This document shows, one piece after another, positions 44,656 through 55,994 of a stretch of 64,000 nt of DNA. Where the stretch lies: NCBI GenBank assembly GCA_044868005.1, contig JBIOVX010000277.1:67995-131994 (forward strand), read 5' to 3'. The notes beneath the pieces are model-generated. The model ran no database searches and had not been told where the DNA came from. It worked only from the letters and a program-made list of their open reading frames with translations. Source of the stretch: DATARR01 sp044868005. Lineage in GTDB: Bacteria; Acidobacteriota; Thermoanaerobaculia; Multivoradales; UBA5704. The translations under genes were made by a program, and so were the position numbers. Numbering within the stretch: the stretch's first letter is position 1; the number at the start of each line of letters is the position of its first letter.

Positions 44656-45671
44656 CCTCAGAGCTCGTCATCACGCTCGCCAAGTACGGCGTGATGTTCC
44701 TTGTCTTTTTGAACGTCGCGCCGATCATGAACTGGGTGGAGCGCCGTGCCTGCGCCTATATCCAGGACCGGCCGGGCCCGAACCGCGTGGGACCGTTCGG
44801 CCTCTTCCAGCCGCTCGCCGACGTGGCGAAGTTCATGTTCAAGGAGGACGTCACGCCCGCAGCGGCCGACAAGGTGCTGTACCTGATGGCCCCGGCCCTC
44901 GCCCTGCTGCCGGCGTTCACCACCTTCGTCGTGATCCCCTTCGGGCCGGACATCACCGTGGCCGGCGAGGCGGTCCGCCTGGTGGTGGCGAACGTCGATA
45001 CGGGCGTGCTGCTCTTCCTCGCCCTCTCCAGCCTGAGCGTCTACTCGCTGGTGATGGCCGGCTACGCCTCGAACAACAAGTTCTCGCTGCTCGGCTCGGT
45101 CCGCGCCTCGGCGCAGCTCATCAGCTACGAGTTGGCGCTCACCCTCTCGGTGCTGGCGGCGCTGATTCCCGCCGGCTCGTTCCATCTCGCCGAGGTGGTC
45201 GCCTGGCAGCGCGAGCATGTATGGAGCGTCATCCCGCAGATCCTCGGCTTCCTGGTCTTCCTCATCGCCGCGTTCGCGGAGACGAACCGGCTGCCGTTCG
45301 ACCTGCCGGAGGCGGAGTCGGAGCTGGTGGCCGGGTTCCATACCGAGTACGGCTCGATGCGCTTCGCCCTCTTCTTCATGGCCGAGTACACCAACATGGC
45401 GGCGCTCTCGGCCCTCGGCGTGACGCTCTACTTCGGCGGCTGGAGCCTGCCCTGGATCGAGTACCCCCATAACCTGCTCGGCGGGATTCTCGGGCTCGCC
45501 ACCCTGGTCGCCAAGATCGCGATCTGCATGGCGATTTTCGTCTGGGTGCGCTGGACGTTCCCGCGCTTCCGCTACGACCAGCTCATGCGGCTCGGCTGGA
45601 AGGTGCTACTGCCGATCGCCATCCTCAACCTGATCCTGGTGGCGGCGATGACGCTGGCGGGCTGGCTCTGA
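44652..45671 (+). CDS. nuoH: NADH-quinone oxidoreductase subunit H
   Basis: The protein has 339 residues from the GTG at 44652 (GTGA overlap with nuoG). About eight transmembrane helices are seen. Conserved quinone-site phrases: ERRACAYIQDRPGPNRVGPFG, FAETNRLPFDLPEAESELVAGFHTEYGSMRFALFF. NuoH links the peripheral arm to the membrane arm and forms the quinone cavity. Next is nuoJ after 13 bp with a GGAAGGAAG site; nuoI, normally here, is missing. Confidence 0.97.
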   Translation: MTSELVITLAKYGVMFLVFLNVAPIMNWVERRACAYIQDRPGPNRVGPFGLFQPLADVAKFMFKEDVTPAAADKVLYLMAPALALLPAFTTFVVIPFGPDITVAGEAVRLVVANVDTGVLLFLALSSLSVYSLVMAGYASNNKFSLLGSVRASAQLISYELALTLSVLAALIPAGSFHLAEVVAWQREHVWSVIPQILGFLVFLIAAFAETNRLPFDLPEAESELVAGFHTEYGSMRFALFFMAEYTNMAALSALGVTLYFGGWSLPWIEYPHNLLGGILGLATLVAKIAICMAIFVWVRWTFPRFRYDQLMRLGWKVLLPIAILNLILVAAMTLAGWL

Positions 45672-45684
45672 TGGAAGGAAGATC

Positions 45685-46227
45685 ATGGAAACCCTGATCT
45701 TCTTTCTCTTCGCCGCGCTGGCCTTGGGATCGGCGATCGTCGTGGTGGTGCACCGCAGCCCGATCTGGGCCACGCTGAGCCTGGTGCTGACGCTGTTCTG
45801 CGTGGCCGTGCTCTTCGTGCTGCTCGGCGCGCCTTTCGTGGGCGCCCTGCAGGTGCTGGTCTACGCCGGCGCCATCGTAGTGCTCTTCCTGTTCGTCATC
45901 ATGCTGCTCAACATCCAGCGGGAGGAGTCGGCGCACGCCGGCCGCGGGGCGCAGCTCTGGGTGGCGCTCGTGGGCGCCGTCGTGTTTCTCGGCATGCTCG
46001 GCCTGGGCTTCTGGCGCGGCGGCTTTCCAGCGGTCGGCCCGCTGACGCCGGAGTCGGTATCGCTCAAGGCGCTGGCGGCGGAGCTCTTCAGCCGCTACCT
46101 GCTGCCGTTCGAGATCGTGGGCCTGCTGCTGCTCGTAGCGGTGATCGGTGCCACGGTGGCTGCTCGGCGGCCCGGCGAGACCGGCTCGCTCGAAGCGAAG
46201 GTGGGGGACGAGGAGGCTCCGTCGTGA
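45685..46227 (+). CDS. nuoJ: NADH-quinone oxidoreductase subunit J
   Basis: The protein has 180 residues and five transmembrane segments. Typical features: IVVVVHRSPIWATLSLVLTLFCVAVLFVLLGAPFVGALQVLVYAGAIVVLFLFVIMLLNI, the helix 3 region with its pi-bulge, which is highly conserved in NuoJ. The C-terminal 20 residues are charged. The ATG at 45685 is supported by a GGAAGGAAG site. The stop overlaps the nuoK start. Confidence 0.95.
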   Translation: METLIFFLFAALALGSAIVVVVHRSPIWATLSLVLTLFCVAVLFVLLGAPFVGALQVLVYAGAIVVLFLFVIMLLNIQREESAHAGRGAQLWVALVGAVVFLGMLGLGFWRGGFPAVGPLTPESVSLKALAAELFSRYLLPFEIVGLLLLVAVIGATVAARRPGETGSLEAKVGDEEAPS

Positions 46228-46529
46228 CGGTTCCCATCTCCTGGTACCTCCTGGTCGCGGCGGCGCTGTTCGTCATCGGCACGCTCGGCGCGCTGACGCG
46301 GCGCAACGCCATCAGCATCTTCCTCTCGATCGAGCTGATGCTCAACGCGGCGAACCTCACCCTCGTCGCCTATGCGCGCCAGATGGACCAGCGGACGGGC
46401 CAGCTCATCGTCTTCTTCGTCATGGCGGTGGCCGCCGCCGAGGCCGCGGTGGGGCTCGCGCTCTTCATCGCCGTCTTCCGCCAGCGGCGCACCATCGACG
46501 TCAACCGCTTGAACCTGATGCGCTGGTAA
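46224..46529 (+). CDS. nuoK: NADH-quinone oxidoreductase subunit K
   Basis: The protein has 101 residues and three transmembrane helices, the standard NuoK size. The start is GTG, overlapping the nuoJ stop by 4 bp. Conserved acidic residues in helices 2 and 3 (SIELMLNAANLTLVA and VAAAEAAVGLALF) are present; they belong to the proton path. It is an MrpC-type antiporter-like subunit. The next gene, nuoL, starts 13 bp after its stop. Confidence 0.96.
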   Translation: MTVPISWYLLVAAALFVIGTLGALTRRNAISIFLSIELMLNAANLTLVAYARQMDQRTGQLIVFFVMAVAAAEAAVGLALFIAVFRQRRTIDVNRLNLMRW

Positions 46530-46542
46530 GAGCCGCCGACCC

Positions 46543-48488
<1,946 letters not shown>

Positions 48489-48492
<4 letters not shown>

Positions 48493-50117
48493 GCGGACCG
48501 GCCATGGGAACCTTTTTAGGACTGCTCTTCGGCAACACGCTGACCCGCCTGGTCTTCTTTCCGGCGATTGCGTCCTTGCCTTTGTTTTTCTTTGGCACGG
48601 ACCGAGCACGGGCGGCGAAGGTTTATATTTTGGTTGTCTCTCTGATCGAGTTGGCGTTCGGCGCCTGGTACCTGGCGGCTCATCTCGGTACGGACGGCAC
48701 GTTTCCCCTGGTACACGACACCGTGCTGCCTTGGATAACGAGCTTCGGTATTACTTACGATTTGGCCATGGACGGCATCTCGATGCCCCTGGCGCTGCTG
48801 GCGATCCTGCTGCTGCCCGTCGTGGTGCTCGGCTCGTGGAAGGGCATCGAGGCGCACTGGCCGCTCTTCGGTGCCTCGCTGCTGCTGCTGACCACCGGCG
48901 TCCTCGGCGCGTTGCTCGCCTATGACCTCTTCCTCTTCTACGTCTTCTGGGAGGTCATGCTGGTGCCGATGTACCTGCTCATCGGCATCTGGGGCGGCGA
49001 GCGGCGGATCTACGCGGCGGTCAAGTTCTTCCTCTTCACCATGGCGGGAAGCCTGCTGATGCTCGTCGCCATCCTGTGGATGGCCTGGACGTTCAAGGGC
49101 CTGAACGGCGGCGTGTGGAGCTTCGCCTACGCGGACCTGCTGCGGCTCGACCTGCCGCTGCAGCAGCAGATCTGGCTCTTCGCCGCCTTCGCGCTGACCT
49201 TCGCCATCAAGGTGCCGATGTTCCCGCTCCACACCTGGCTGCCGGATGCGCACGTCGAGGCGCCCACGGGCGGCTCGGTGATCCTGGCCGGCATCCTGCT
49301 CAAGCTCGGCACCTATGGCTTCCTGCGCTTCGGCCTGCCGCTCTTCCCGCACGCCAGCGAGGCCGCACGGCCGCTGCTGCTGGCATTGGCCCTCGTCGGC
49401 ATCCTTTACGGGGCCCTCGTGGCGTGGGTGCAGACGGACATGAAGAAGCTGGTCGCCTACTCCTCCATCGCCCACCTCGGCTTCGTGATGCTGGGACTGC
49501 TGGCGATCGATCTCGTGGCCTGGCAGGGCGCATTGCTGCAGATGGTCAACCATGGCCTCTCGACCGGCGCGCTGTTCCTGCTCGTCGGCATGCTCTACGA
49601 CCGCCGGCACACGAAGAAGTTCGAGGAATTCGGGGGCCTGGCGAAGGTGATGCCCGTGTTCGCCTTCTTCCTCGTCTTCTCCAGCCTGGCATCCGTGGGG
49701 CTGCCCGCTCTCAACGGCTTCGTCGGCGAGTTCATGATCCTGACCGGCAGCTTCCGCACGCTCGGCTGGCCGGCGGCGGTCGCCACCTTCGGCGTCGTGC
49801 TGGCGGCGCTCTATCTGCTGAAGATGATCCAGCTCACGATCTGGGGTCCCATCACCAAGGAGGAGAACCGGGGGCTCAAGGATCTCACCGGGCGCGAGGT
49901 GGCGGCGTTGCTGCCGCTGTGCGCGCTGATGCTGTGGATCGGCGTCGCGCCGCAGATCTTCTTGCAGCCGAGTCTGCGCTCGCTCGAAGGGGTGTTCGCC
50001 GAGTACCGGCAGCGCGTCGAGGAGCCGGAGGTGGCGCAGGCCACGCTGCGGCCGGCTCCCGAGATGGCGAGTGACGTAGGGGCGGGGCTTGTCCCCGCCC
50101 GGGAGGCCGGCCGGTGA
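48489..50117 (+). CDS. nuoM: NADH-quinone oxidoreductase subunit M (antiporter-like)
   Basis: The protein has 542 residues from the ATG at 48489 (overlapping nuoL); the ATG at 48504 is an alternative. About 14 transmembrane helices. Landmarks are FYVFWEVMLVPMYLLIGIWGG, KVPMFPLHTWLPDAHVEAPTGGSVILAGILLKLGTYG and KKLVAYSSIAHLGFVMLGL, all typical of NuoM. The last about 30 residues are polar. It forms the middle proton channel of the membrane arm. Its stop overlaps nuoN (GTGA). Confidence 0.97.
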
Positions 50118-51577
50118 ACGTCAGCTTCGACTGGACGCTCCTGCTCCCCGAGATCGTCCTCTGCGGCGGCGGCGTTGTGCTGCTGCTCCTCGACGCCATC
50201 GCTCCGGCGGCGCGGCGGGCCTTCACGGCGCTGGCCGTGATCACGGTTGGAGTTGCCGCGTGGGGCGTCTACTGGGTGACTCCCGGGAGGACGTTCACGG
50301 ACGAGGCACGGACGTTCACGGGATTGCTCGAGACGTCACCGCTCACCGCGGCCTTCTCGTACGTGGTGCTGGTGGCGACGGTACTTTGCCTGCTGGCGTC
50401 GCAGGGCTATCTGCGGCGCGAGAAGATCCTTTCCGGCGAGTACCACGCCCTGCTGCTCTGGTGCGCGGCGGGGCTGCTGCTCATGCTGCGGGCCACCGAG
50501 CTGCTCACCGTGTTTCTGGCGCTGGAGACTCTCTCGCTGTGCCTCTATTCGCTCGCCGCTTTCCATCGGCGGGTCTCGCTCGCCGGCGAGGCGGCGATCA
50601 AGTACTTCCTCATGGGTGCGTTCGTCAGCGCCTTCGTGCTCTACGGCATCGCGCTGGTCTACGGCGCCACGGGGAGCACCCGCTTCGACGAGATCGGCGT
50701 CAAACTCGCCGCCTCGCCTTCGATGCCGGTGTTGGCGAGCCTCGGCTTCCTGATGCTGGTGGCGGGCTTCGGCTTCAAGATGAGCGTCGTCCCCTTCCAT
50801 GCCTGGTCGCCCGACACCTACCAGGGAGCGCCTTCACCGTTCGTGGCCTTCCTCTCGGTGGCGCCGAAAGTGGCGAGCGCGCTGGTGCTCTACCGACTGC
50901 TCGACGCCGTCGTGCAGGGCGGAGCGGCTTCGAACACGGCCAAGTGGTCCGGCGTGGTGGCGGCGCTCTCCGTGCTCTCCATGGTCGCCGGCAACCTGCT
51001 CGCCCTGGTGCAGCGCGACATCAAGCGCATGCTCGCCTACTCCGGCATCGCCCATATGGGCTACCTGCTGCTCGCCCTGGTGACGCTCGACCGCGCGTCG
51101 CTCACGCCGGTGCTCGTCTATCTGCTCGCCTATGCGCTGATGAACGCCGGCGCTTTCGCCGTGGTGGCGATGCTCTACAACCGGCCGGGCGAATATCACC
51201 TGATCAATGATCTCGCCGGCTGGGGCTACCGGTATCCCCTGCTCGGCGGATGCCTGGCCGTCTGCATGCTGTCGCTGGGCGGCATCCCGCCCACCGCCGG
51301 CTTCCTCGGCAAATATCTGGTGTTCCTCAACGCCGTCGGCGACGGCCACGTCGGCCTCGCCATCCTCGGCGTTTTGGCGAGCCTGGTGGGCGTCTTCTAC
51401 TATCTGAAAGTGATCTACGTCCTGTATATGAAGCCGGAGACGCGGCAGCCGGAAGGGCTGCTGATCGACGTCTGGGGGCGGACGGCGGCCGTGCTCGCCG
51501 CCTTCGCCACCCTGGCGCTCGGTCTCTGGCCCACGGACCTTCTGCAGTGGCTGAGCGTGACGATCCCCGTGAAGTGA
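50114..51577 (+). CDS. nuoN: NADH-quinone oxidoreductase subunit N (antiporter-like)
   Basis: The protein has 487 residues with about 14 transmembrane helices and a GTG start that overlaps the nuoM stop. Conserved landmarks: ETLSLCLYSLAAF, GEAAIKYFLMGAFVSAFVLYG, GFKMSVVPFHAWSPDTYQGAPSP, KRMLAYSGIAHMGYLLLAL, GGIPPTAGFLGKY. It is the third antiporter-like channel, next to NuoK. The rex gene starts inside its last codons (GTGA), which ties repressor translation to that of NuoN. Confidence 0.97.
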   Translation: MNVSFDWTLLLPEIVLCGGGVVLLLLDAIAPAARRAFTALAVITVGVAAWGVYWVTPGRTFTDEARTFTGLLETSPLTAAFSYVVLVATVLCLLASQGYLRREKILSGEYHALLLWCAAGLLLMLRATELLTVFLALETLSLCLYSLAAFHRRVSLAGEAAIKYFLMGAFVSAFVLYGIALVYGATGSTRFDEIGVKLAASPSMPVLASLGFLMLVAGFGFKMSVVPFHAWSPDTYQGAPSPFVAFLSVAPKVASALVLYRLLDAVVQGGAASNTAKWSGVVAALSVLSMVAGNLLALVQRDIKRMLAYSGIAHMGYLLLALVTLDRASLTPVLVYLLAYALMNAGAFAVVAMLYNRPGEYHLINDLAGWGYRYPLLGGCLAVCMLSLGGIPPTAGFLGKYLVFLNAVGDGHVGLAILGVLASLVGVFYYLKVIYVLYMKPETRQPEGLLIDVWGRTAAVLAAFATLALGLWPTDLLQWLSVTIPVK

Positions 51578-52200
51578 ACGAGCTGGAAGAGGTCTCTCCT
51601 CTCACCCTCAACCGGCTCTCGTTCTACCTGCGCTGCCTGCGCCACCTCCAGGAGCTCGGCATCCGTCGCGTCTCCTCGCAGGAGCTGGCGCACCGCTACC
51701 ACCTCTCCGCCACGCAGATCCGCAAGGACCTCGCGCAGTTCGGCGAGTTCGGCATCCGCGGCGTCGGCTACGACGTGGATCTCCTCGCCGACCACCTCAA
51801 CTCGCTCCTCGGCCTCGACCGCCAGCACGCGCTGATCATCGTCGGCATGGGGAACCTGGGCAGCGCTCTGGCGCAGTATCTCGGCTTCAACTACGGCGCC
51901 TTCCGCGTGGTGGCGGGAGTCGACATCGATCCGCGCAAGATCGGCCGCCGCATCGGCAGCTTTACCGTGCGACCCTCGTCCGAGCTGAGCTCGGTCGTCC
52001 GCGAATCCAAAGCGGAGATCGGCGTCCTCGCCGTGCCCGCCGAGGCCGCGCAGGAGAACTACGACGCCTTGGCCGAAGCGGGCATCAAGGGCGTCCTCAA
52101 CTTCGCGCCCGTGCGCGTCAAGCGCCGGCCGGGCGTGCCGCTGAAGAACGTGGATCTGCGGATCAATCTCGAGGAGCTGGCGTTCTTTCTGCGGGGGTGA
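51574..52200 (+). CDS. rex: Redox-sensing transcriptional repressor Rex
   Basis: The protein has 208 residues. The N-terminal winged helix is seen in LTLNRLSFYLRCLRHLQELG, RVSSQELAHRYHLSATQIRKDLAQFGEFG and IRGVGYDVDLL, the standard Rex recognition region. The C-terminal Rossmann domain has LIIVGMGNLGSALAQY (NAD(H) binding) and a C-terminal helix that swaps between monomers. Rex binds DNA when NAD+ is high and lets go when NADH rises. It overlaps nuoN by 4 bp, and a Rex-type operator lies upstream of nuoA. Confidence 0.96.
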   Translation: MNELEEVSPLTLNRLSFYLRCLRHLQELGIRRVSSQELAHRYHLSATQIRKDLAQFGEFGIRGVGYDVDLLADHLNSLLGLDRQHALIIVGMGNLGSALAQYLGFNYGAFRVVAGVDIDPRKIGRRIGSFTVRPSSELSSVVRESKAEIGVLAVPAEAAQENYDALAEAGIKGVLNFAPVRVKRRPGVPLKNVDLRINLEELAFFLRG

Positions 52201-52396
52201 GAAAGCTAAGAGCCTAACTCACGTAGCCGGGCGAGAAATGAGGAGAAACACATTCAGCACTCGTGAGTACCTGGAGGACCGAAGGAGTTTCATCGAATCC
52301 GGTGTTCGTATGCTGGACCAGAGCAGTCCTCGCGACCGGGCGGTGTGCTGACATTTCTCATCAACACCCGTCTCCAACCTTCTGAATTTCTTCAAT

Positions 52397-53179
52397 TCAC
52401 CATAATTCAATATCTTTTAGACGAACCCCGTTCTTGGCCGCAATCATCCGTAATTCTTGTTCGATGATTTGATACTCCGCTTTACTACGGACAGAAGCAA
52501 AACGCGCCCTCAGACCCTCTTCCTCTATTTCTGTCAAGAAGGGAGAACAGACCACAAGGTTCGCGTTAAATACCCTATAAATTAGGATCGATTGACTAAT
52601 GGTAGTCACAAATAACTGACCTGCTATGAGGAACAAGCCGATAGCAAGCAACTCGAGCCAGCCTCTTCGATTGCCTTTCTTTTTGGGTTCGGATTTCTTG
52701 CTAACTAACGGGTGTTTAAGTTCTACAACAGTAGGCTCCTTGCTAGAGTCGATAGATTCCGGGACCTGTTTTGGAAAATCGGTGCCCCTAACCTTCCTGA
52801 TTTTATCGATCAGATTTTCGAAGTCTTCAATATTCTTTCTTGCCCCCCGAATTTCTCGATAGCGACGGCCCTGCTCTACCTTAGCTCTTAAAAATACGCC
52901 AAGCAAAAAAGCTGGAAACATCGGCACGATCACAAAAAGAACAAGTAGTGCCGGCAACGGGGTTGGATCTAAGGCTGCACTTGCATAGGAAGCATCTCGC
53001 AGCTTGGTCGACCCCAAGGTAAAGAGCGACAGAAAAAAACGGCCAGTCCTACTTAGGCCTGGCTTAGCAATCACCTCCCAGACACCGCTACCTATGGCAC
53101 CCAGAAGAATCGCGCCTAGGATTGAAAAGGTAACGCGCTGAGCAAGGCTTCGCTTGGCCCGCAGCCGGCGATTGATCAT
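52397..53179 (-). CDS. AT-rich gene for a small membrane protein (260 aa)
   Basis: Three hydrophobic helices are evident: about 17-35 (TFSILGAILLGAIGSGVWE), 76-100 (LLVLFVIVPMFPAFLLGVFL) and 176-200 (LLAIGLFLIAGQLFVTTIS). Between them is a charged cytoplasmic loop with many Lys, Arg and Glu. The base composition and codon use are clearly more AT-rich than in the neighbours, suggesting recent transfer. I recognise no family. The upstream gap (52201-52396, no gene seen) is also AT-richer. Confidence 0.65.
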   Translation of the reverse strand: MINRRLRAKRSLAQRVTFSILGAILLGAIGSGVWEVIAKPGLSRTGRFFLSLFTLGSTKLRDASYASAALDPTPLPALLVLFVIVPMFPAFLLGVFLRAKVEQGRRYREIRGARKNIEDFENLIDKIRKVRGTDFPKQVPESIDSSKEPTVVELKHPLVSKKSEPKKKGNRRGWLELLAIGLFLIAGQLFVTTISQSILIYRVFNANLVVCSPFLTEIEEEGLRARFASVRSKAEYQIIEQELRMIAAKNGVRLKDIELW

Positions 53180-53241
53180 AAGTATCTTAGGTCACCTTAA
53201 CGATTGGATGGGAACGCTGGGTGTTCGTGTCGGCAGGAGTC

Positions 53242-53520
53242 TCATCGCTCCTCTCCGGCGAGGCTAGAAAAATCGACTGGCTGCTGCCTCCGGAACTCCT
53301 CGAACTCATCGAGGATCCGCATCTCTTCAGGAGTCCACTTACGAGTCTTTAGCCTGTGGAGGGCCTGCAGCATCTGGCGCTGCGCTTGGTCATCCATCCT
53401 TTCCACAGGAGAGCCTGCCAGAACGATGACCTCCGCCGGTCCCGCAGGGAAATCCTCCGGAAGGCGGAATTCCACTTGGTGGTGCTCAGGGACGGTTACT
53501 TTCATCTTGTGGGCTTTCAC
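53242..53520 (-). CDS. Antitoxin-like protein without a toxin (92 aa)
   Basis: The start is GTG at 53520, with AGGAGGG 6 bp upstream; the ATG at 53505 is in frame but has no such site. The N-terminal VTVPEHHQVEFRLPEDFPAG and AEVIVLAGSPVE resemble VapB-like antitoxins that precede PIN toxins. The rest is charged helices ending in SLAGEER. The space downstream contains no PIN-type toxin: the next gene on this strand is the AT-rich membrane protein. It is therefore an orphan or a decayed module. Confidence 0.5.
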   Translation of the reverse strand: MKAHKMKVTVPEHHQVEFRLPEDFPAGPAEVIVLAGSPVERMDDQAQRQMLQALHRLKTRKWTPEEMRILDEFEEFRRQQPVDFSSLAGEER

Positions 53521-53550
53521 TGGCTACCCTCCTGGACGAGACTAGCATAC

Positions 53551-54015
53551 TCACCGGCACTTCACCTCAACTCGCCGGTTGAGGGAGCGTCCGCTCTCGT
53601 CGTTGTTGCTGGCGATCGGCCGCGTCTCTCCCAGCCCGGCGGCCTGTAGCCGTTTCGCGTCGATCCCACGTTTCACCAGATCGTCCACGATCGCCTTAGC
53701 TCGACGTTCGGAAAGGCGCTGGTTGTAGTCGTTCGTTCCCTCGCTCGAGGTGTGGCCCTCGATGACGATCGCGGCGCTGCGATCGCCGCTGAGCCCTTTG
53801 AACAGTGTGGCGAGCACCGGCTCGGAGTCCGGCCGGATGGCGGCGGAATCGAAATCGAAATTGATCCCATGGATGATCGAGCCACAGCCCAAAGCCGCCG
53901 CGGCGGGCGCCGGGCATTTCACCGAGGCATCCTGCGGCGCTGAGTCGCCGTTGTAGAGCGCGAACGGTCCATTATTGGTCGAGCGGACTCCGCGCAGGAC
54001 GCCGTTCTCCGCCAC
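53551..54015 (-). pseudogene. 5'-truncated OmpA-family gene fragment
   Basis: Only the C-terminal OmpA domain is preserved: FDFDSAAIRPDSEPVLATLF, IEGHTSSEGTNDYNQRLSERRAKAIVDDLV, GLGETRPIASNNDESGRSLNRRVEV, followed by a stop. Residues before GCGSIIHGINFDFD lack a signal peptide or anchoring domain. The open frame continues upstream only as the antisense of the M56-DUF4097 gene. The first plausible in-frame codon is GTG at 54015. The true gene start appears to be lost at a junction near 54010. The domain would bind peptidoglycan if it were exported. Confidence 0.6.
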
Positions 54016-54027
54016 GGTGACTGCCTG

Positions 54028-55608
54028 ATGCAGCTCGTGGCGGCCGCGGCCTGCGCGCTCTACTGGTTCCATCCCGCGGCCTGGATGGCGGCCCGGCGCC
54101 TGCGCAACGAGAGCGAACGCGCCTGCGACGATCACGCTCTCGCCTGCGGCACGCCCGCGGCGGATTACGCCTCGCACCTGCTGAGCGTGGCGTGCAAGGC
54201 GCGGCGGGCTCCACGGCTGAGCGGCGCGGCGGCCATCGGCATGGCGCAGCGCTCGACGCTTGAGGCCCGCTTGCTCTCCGTGCTGGACGACTCCATTCCG
54301 CGCAGAGCGATGTCGGCGCGGGCCCGCCTCGCCGGCGCGGTCCTCCTGGTCTTGGCGCTGGCGCCCCTGGCCGCGCTTACGCCGGTGGCGCGCGCCGTTG
54401 CATCTCCTGATGTCAAGGTTGAAGCTGCATCTGCTGATGACAAGGTTGAAAATGCATCTGCCGCCGCGGCCACACCGGCCACCGAGCATTCCGTCGACGC
54501 GGCGCCCGGCGAGCAGCTCGATCTCGACCTGGAGTCGGGCGCCGCAGTGGACATCCAGGGCTGGGACGAGCCTCGCGTCCTCGTGCGCGTCCGGCTCGGC
54601 GGCCGTGACGGGGCGCAGACCCGCGTCACCGTGGAGCGCCAGGCGGGCGGCGTCAAAGTGCGCTCTTTCTTCCCGCAAAAGCGGATCTCGTACTCAACGT
54701 CCAACGAGCTCGAGATCCGCGTGCCGCGCCGCTTCGACCTCCACCTCTCCTCCTCGGGCGGAGACCTGAGGATGAAGGACGTGGAGGGGACCTTCCGCGG
54801 CAGCACCGGCGGCGGCGAGCTGGTGCTGGAGCGCCTGAACGGCGAGGCGCACCTCTCCACCGGCGGCGGCGGCATCCGCGTCACCGACTGCGATCTCGCG
54901 GGCTCGGTGAGCACGGGAGGCGGCCCCGTCCTGCTCTCGCGCGTGCGGGGCGGATTGACGGGCTCCTCGGGAAGCGGTCCAGTGGTCTACGGCGACAAGG
55001 CCGGCGGCGAGGACCCGGACGAGGAGACGGCCGATCTCAGCGGGCTCGAAATCGACCGCTCGCATACCCGCATCCGTTCCAATGAGCCCACGGGCGTGCT
55101 GCACATCACGAAGGCCGGCGGCGACGTGGAGCTCGACGAAGCTCCGGAGGGAGCGGTGGTCCACACCGGCGGCGGACGCGTGACCGTCGGGCGCGCGGCC
55201 GGACTCGTGGACGCGAGCACCGGCGGCGGCGACATCGAGCTCGGTCCGGTGGCCGGGTCCGTGCGCGCCGGAACCGGCGCCGGCGATATTCACGTCACGC
55301 TGGCGGACGCGGGCGGCGAGCGGCAGACCGTCCATCTGACCTCGGGCTCGGGGAAGATGATCGTCGAGCTGCCGGCCGATTTCGACGGCGCCATCGAGCT
55401 GGAGACGGCCTACACCGAGAGCCACGGCAGCACGACTCGCATCGACAGCGCCTGGGAGCTCCAGCGTGAGCCGGTGACGGGATGGGATGGCCACGAAGGA
55501 ACGCCGCGCCGTTACGTGCGGGCGCGCGGCGTCCTCGGCAGCGGTCGCGGTCTCGTACGCATCAAGACCGTGAACGGAGACATCGAGCTGCGCCGCGCAT
55601 CCCGCTGA
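54028..55608 (+). pseudogene. 5'-truncated M56 (BlaR1-like) peptidase fused to DUF4097 beta-repeat domain
   Basis: The 526-residue frame starts in the middle of an M56 domain: from about 54010 RHGDCLMQLVAAAACALYWF and then ESERACDDHALACG read like the segment after the HExxH zinc motif of BlaR1. The zinc motif and the N-terminal membrane helices are absent. After a transmembrane helix (about 98-118, ARLAGAVLLVLALAPLAAL) come DUF4097-type beta repeats (LHLSSSGGDLRMKDVEG, HLSTGGGGIRV, DASTGGGDIELGPV). That is a recognised acidobacterial fusion. It is a pseudogene unless it starts afresh at 54028, and it abuts the OmpA fragment head to head. Confidence 0.65.
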
Positions 55609-55994
55609 ACCGGCTCACCCCGGCTCGGATCGCGCACGGCGCCCGCCGCGGAGAGCCGTCGCGATCCGGGGGGAATCCCGCCGCGTAATGCGGCAAGCTG
55701 TTCACAAACACAGCGGCATGAACGCTACATTGGCACCAGCGACTGCCACATAAGTCCTTCTTCCCCTAGAGATCGGGGCTCGAGTTTTGCATCACGATCG
55801 AGCTTCTCTGCGTCACGAGGAGCTGGCGGCGAGATAAAAGCAGGCCAGCCAACCTCACAAATACCGTCGTTGCAATACAGACGCATACTACCGCAGCATA
55901 TCCTCCGTTTTCCGGCTACAAGCGAGATGCCCTTGCGTCATAACGCCGCTATGCCCCCATCACGGTCCAGCCAGACGCAACATTGGTACCACTT
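55609..55994. other. Intergenic gap before array 3
   Basis: This 386-bp stretch follows the M56-DUF4097 remnant and holds no ORF I can support. Its second half is AT-richer than the genome average. Its final 30 bp (ACGCAACATTGGTACCACTT) contain an inverted version of the ACCAATG word that makes up array 3, so the array may extend or begin here in degraded form. Confidence 0.4.

Noticed and set aside
54028..54678. A real long minus-strand OmpA gene across the M56 region
   Set aside because: Its upstream residues are the antisense of the M56-DUF4097 coding sequence and are low-complexity Arg/Ala/Gly; only the part below 54015 is OmpA-like.
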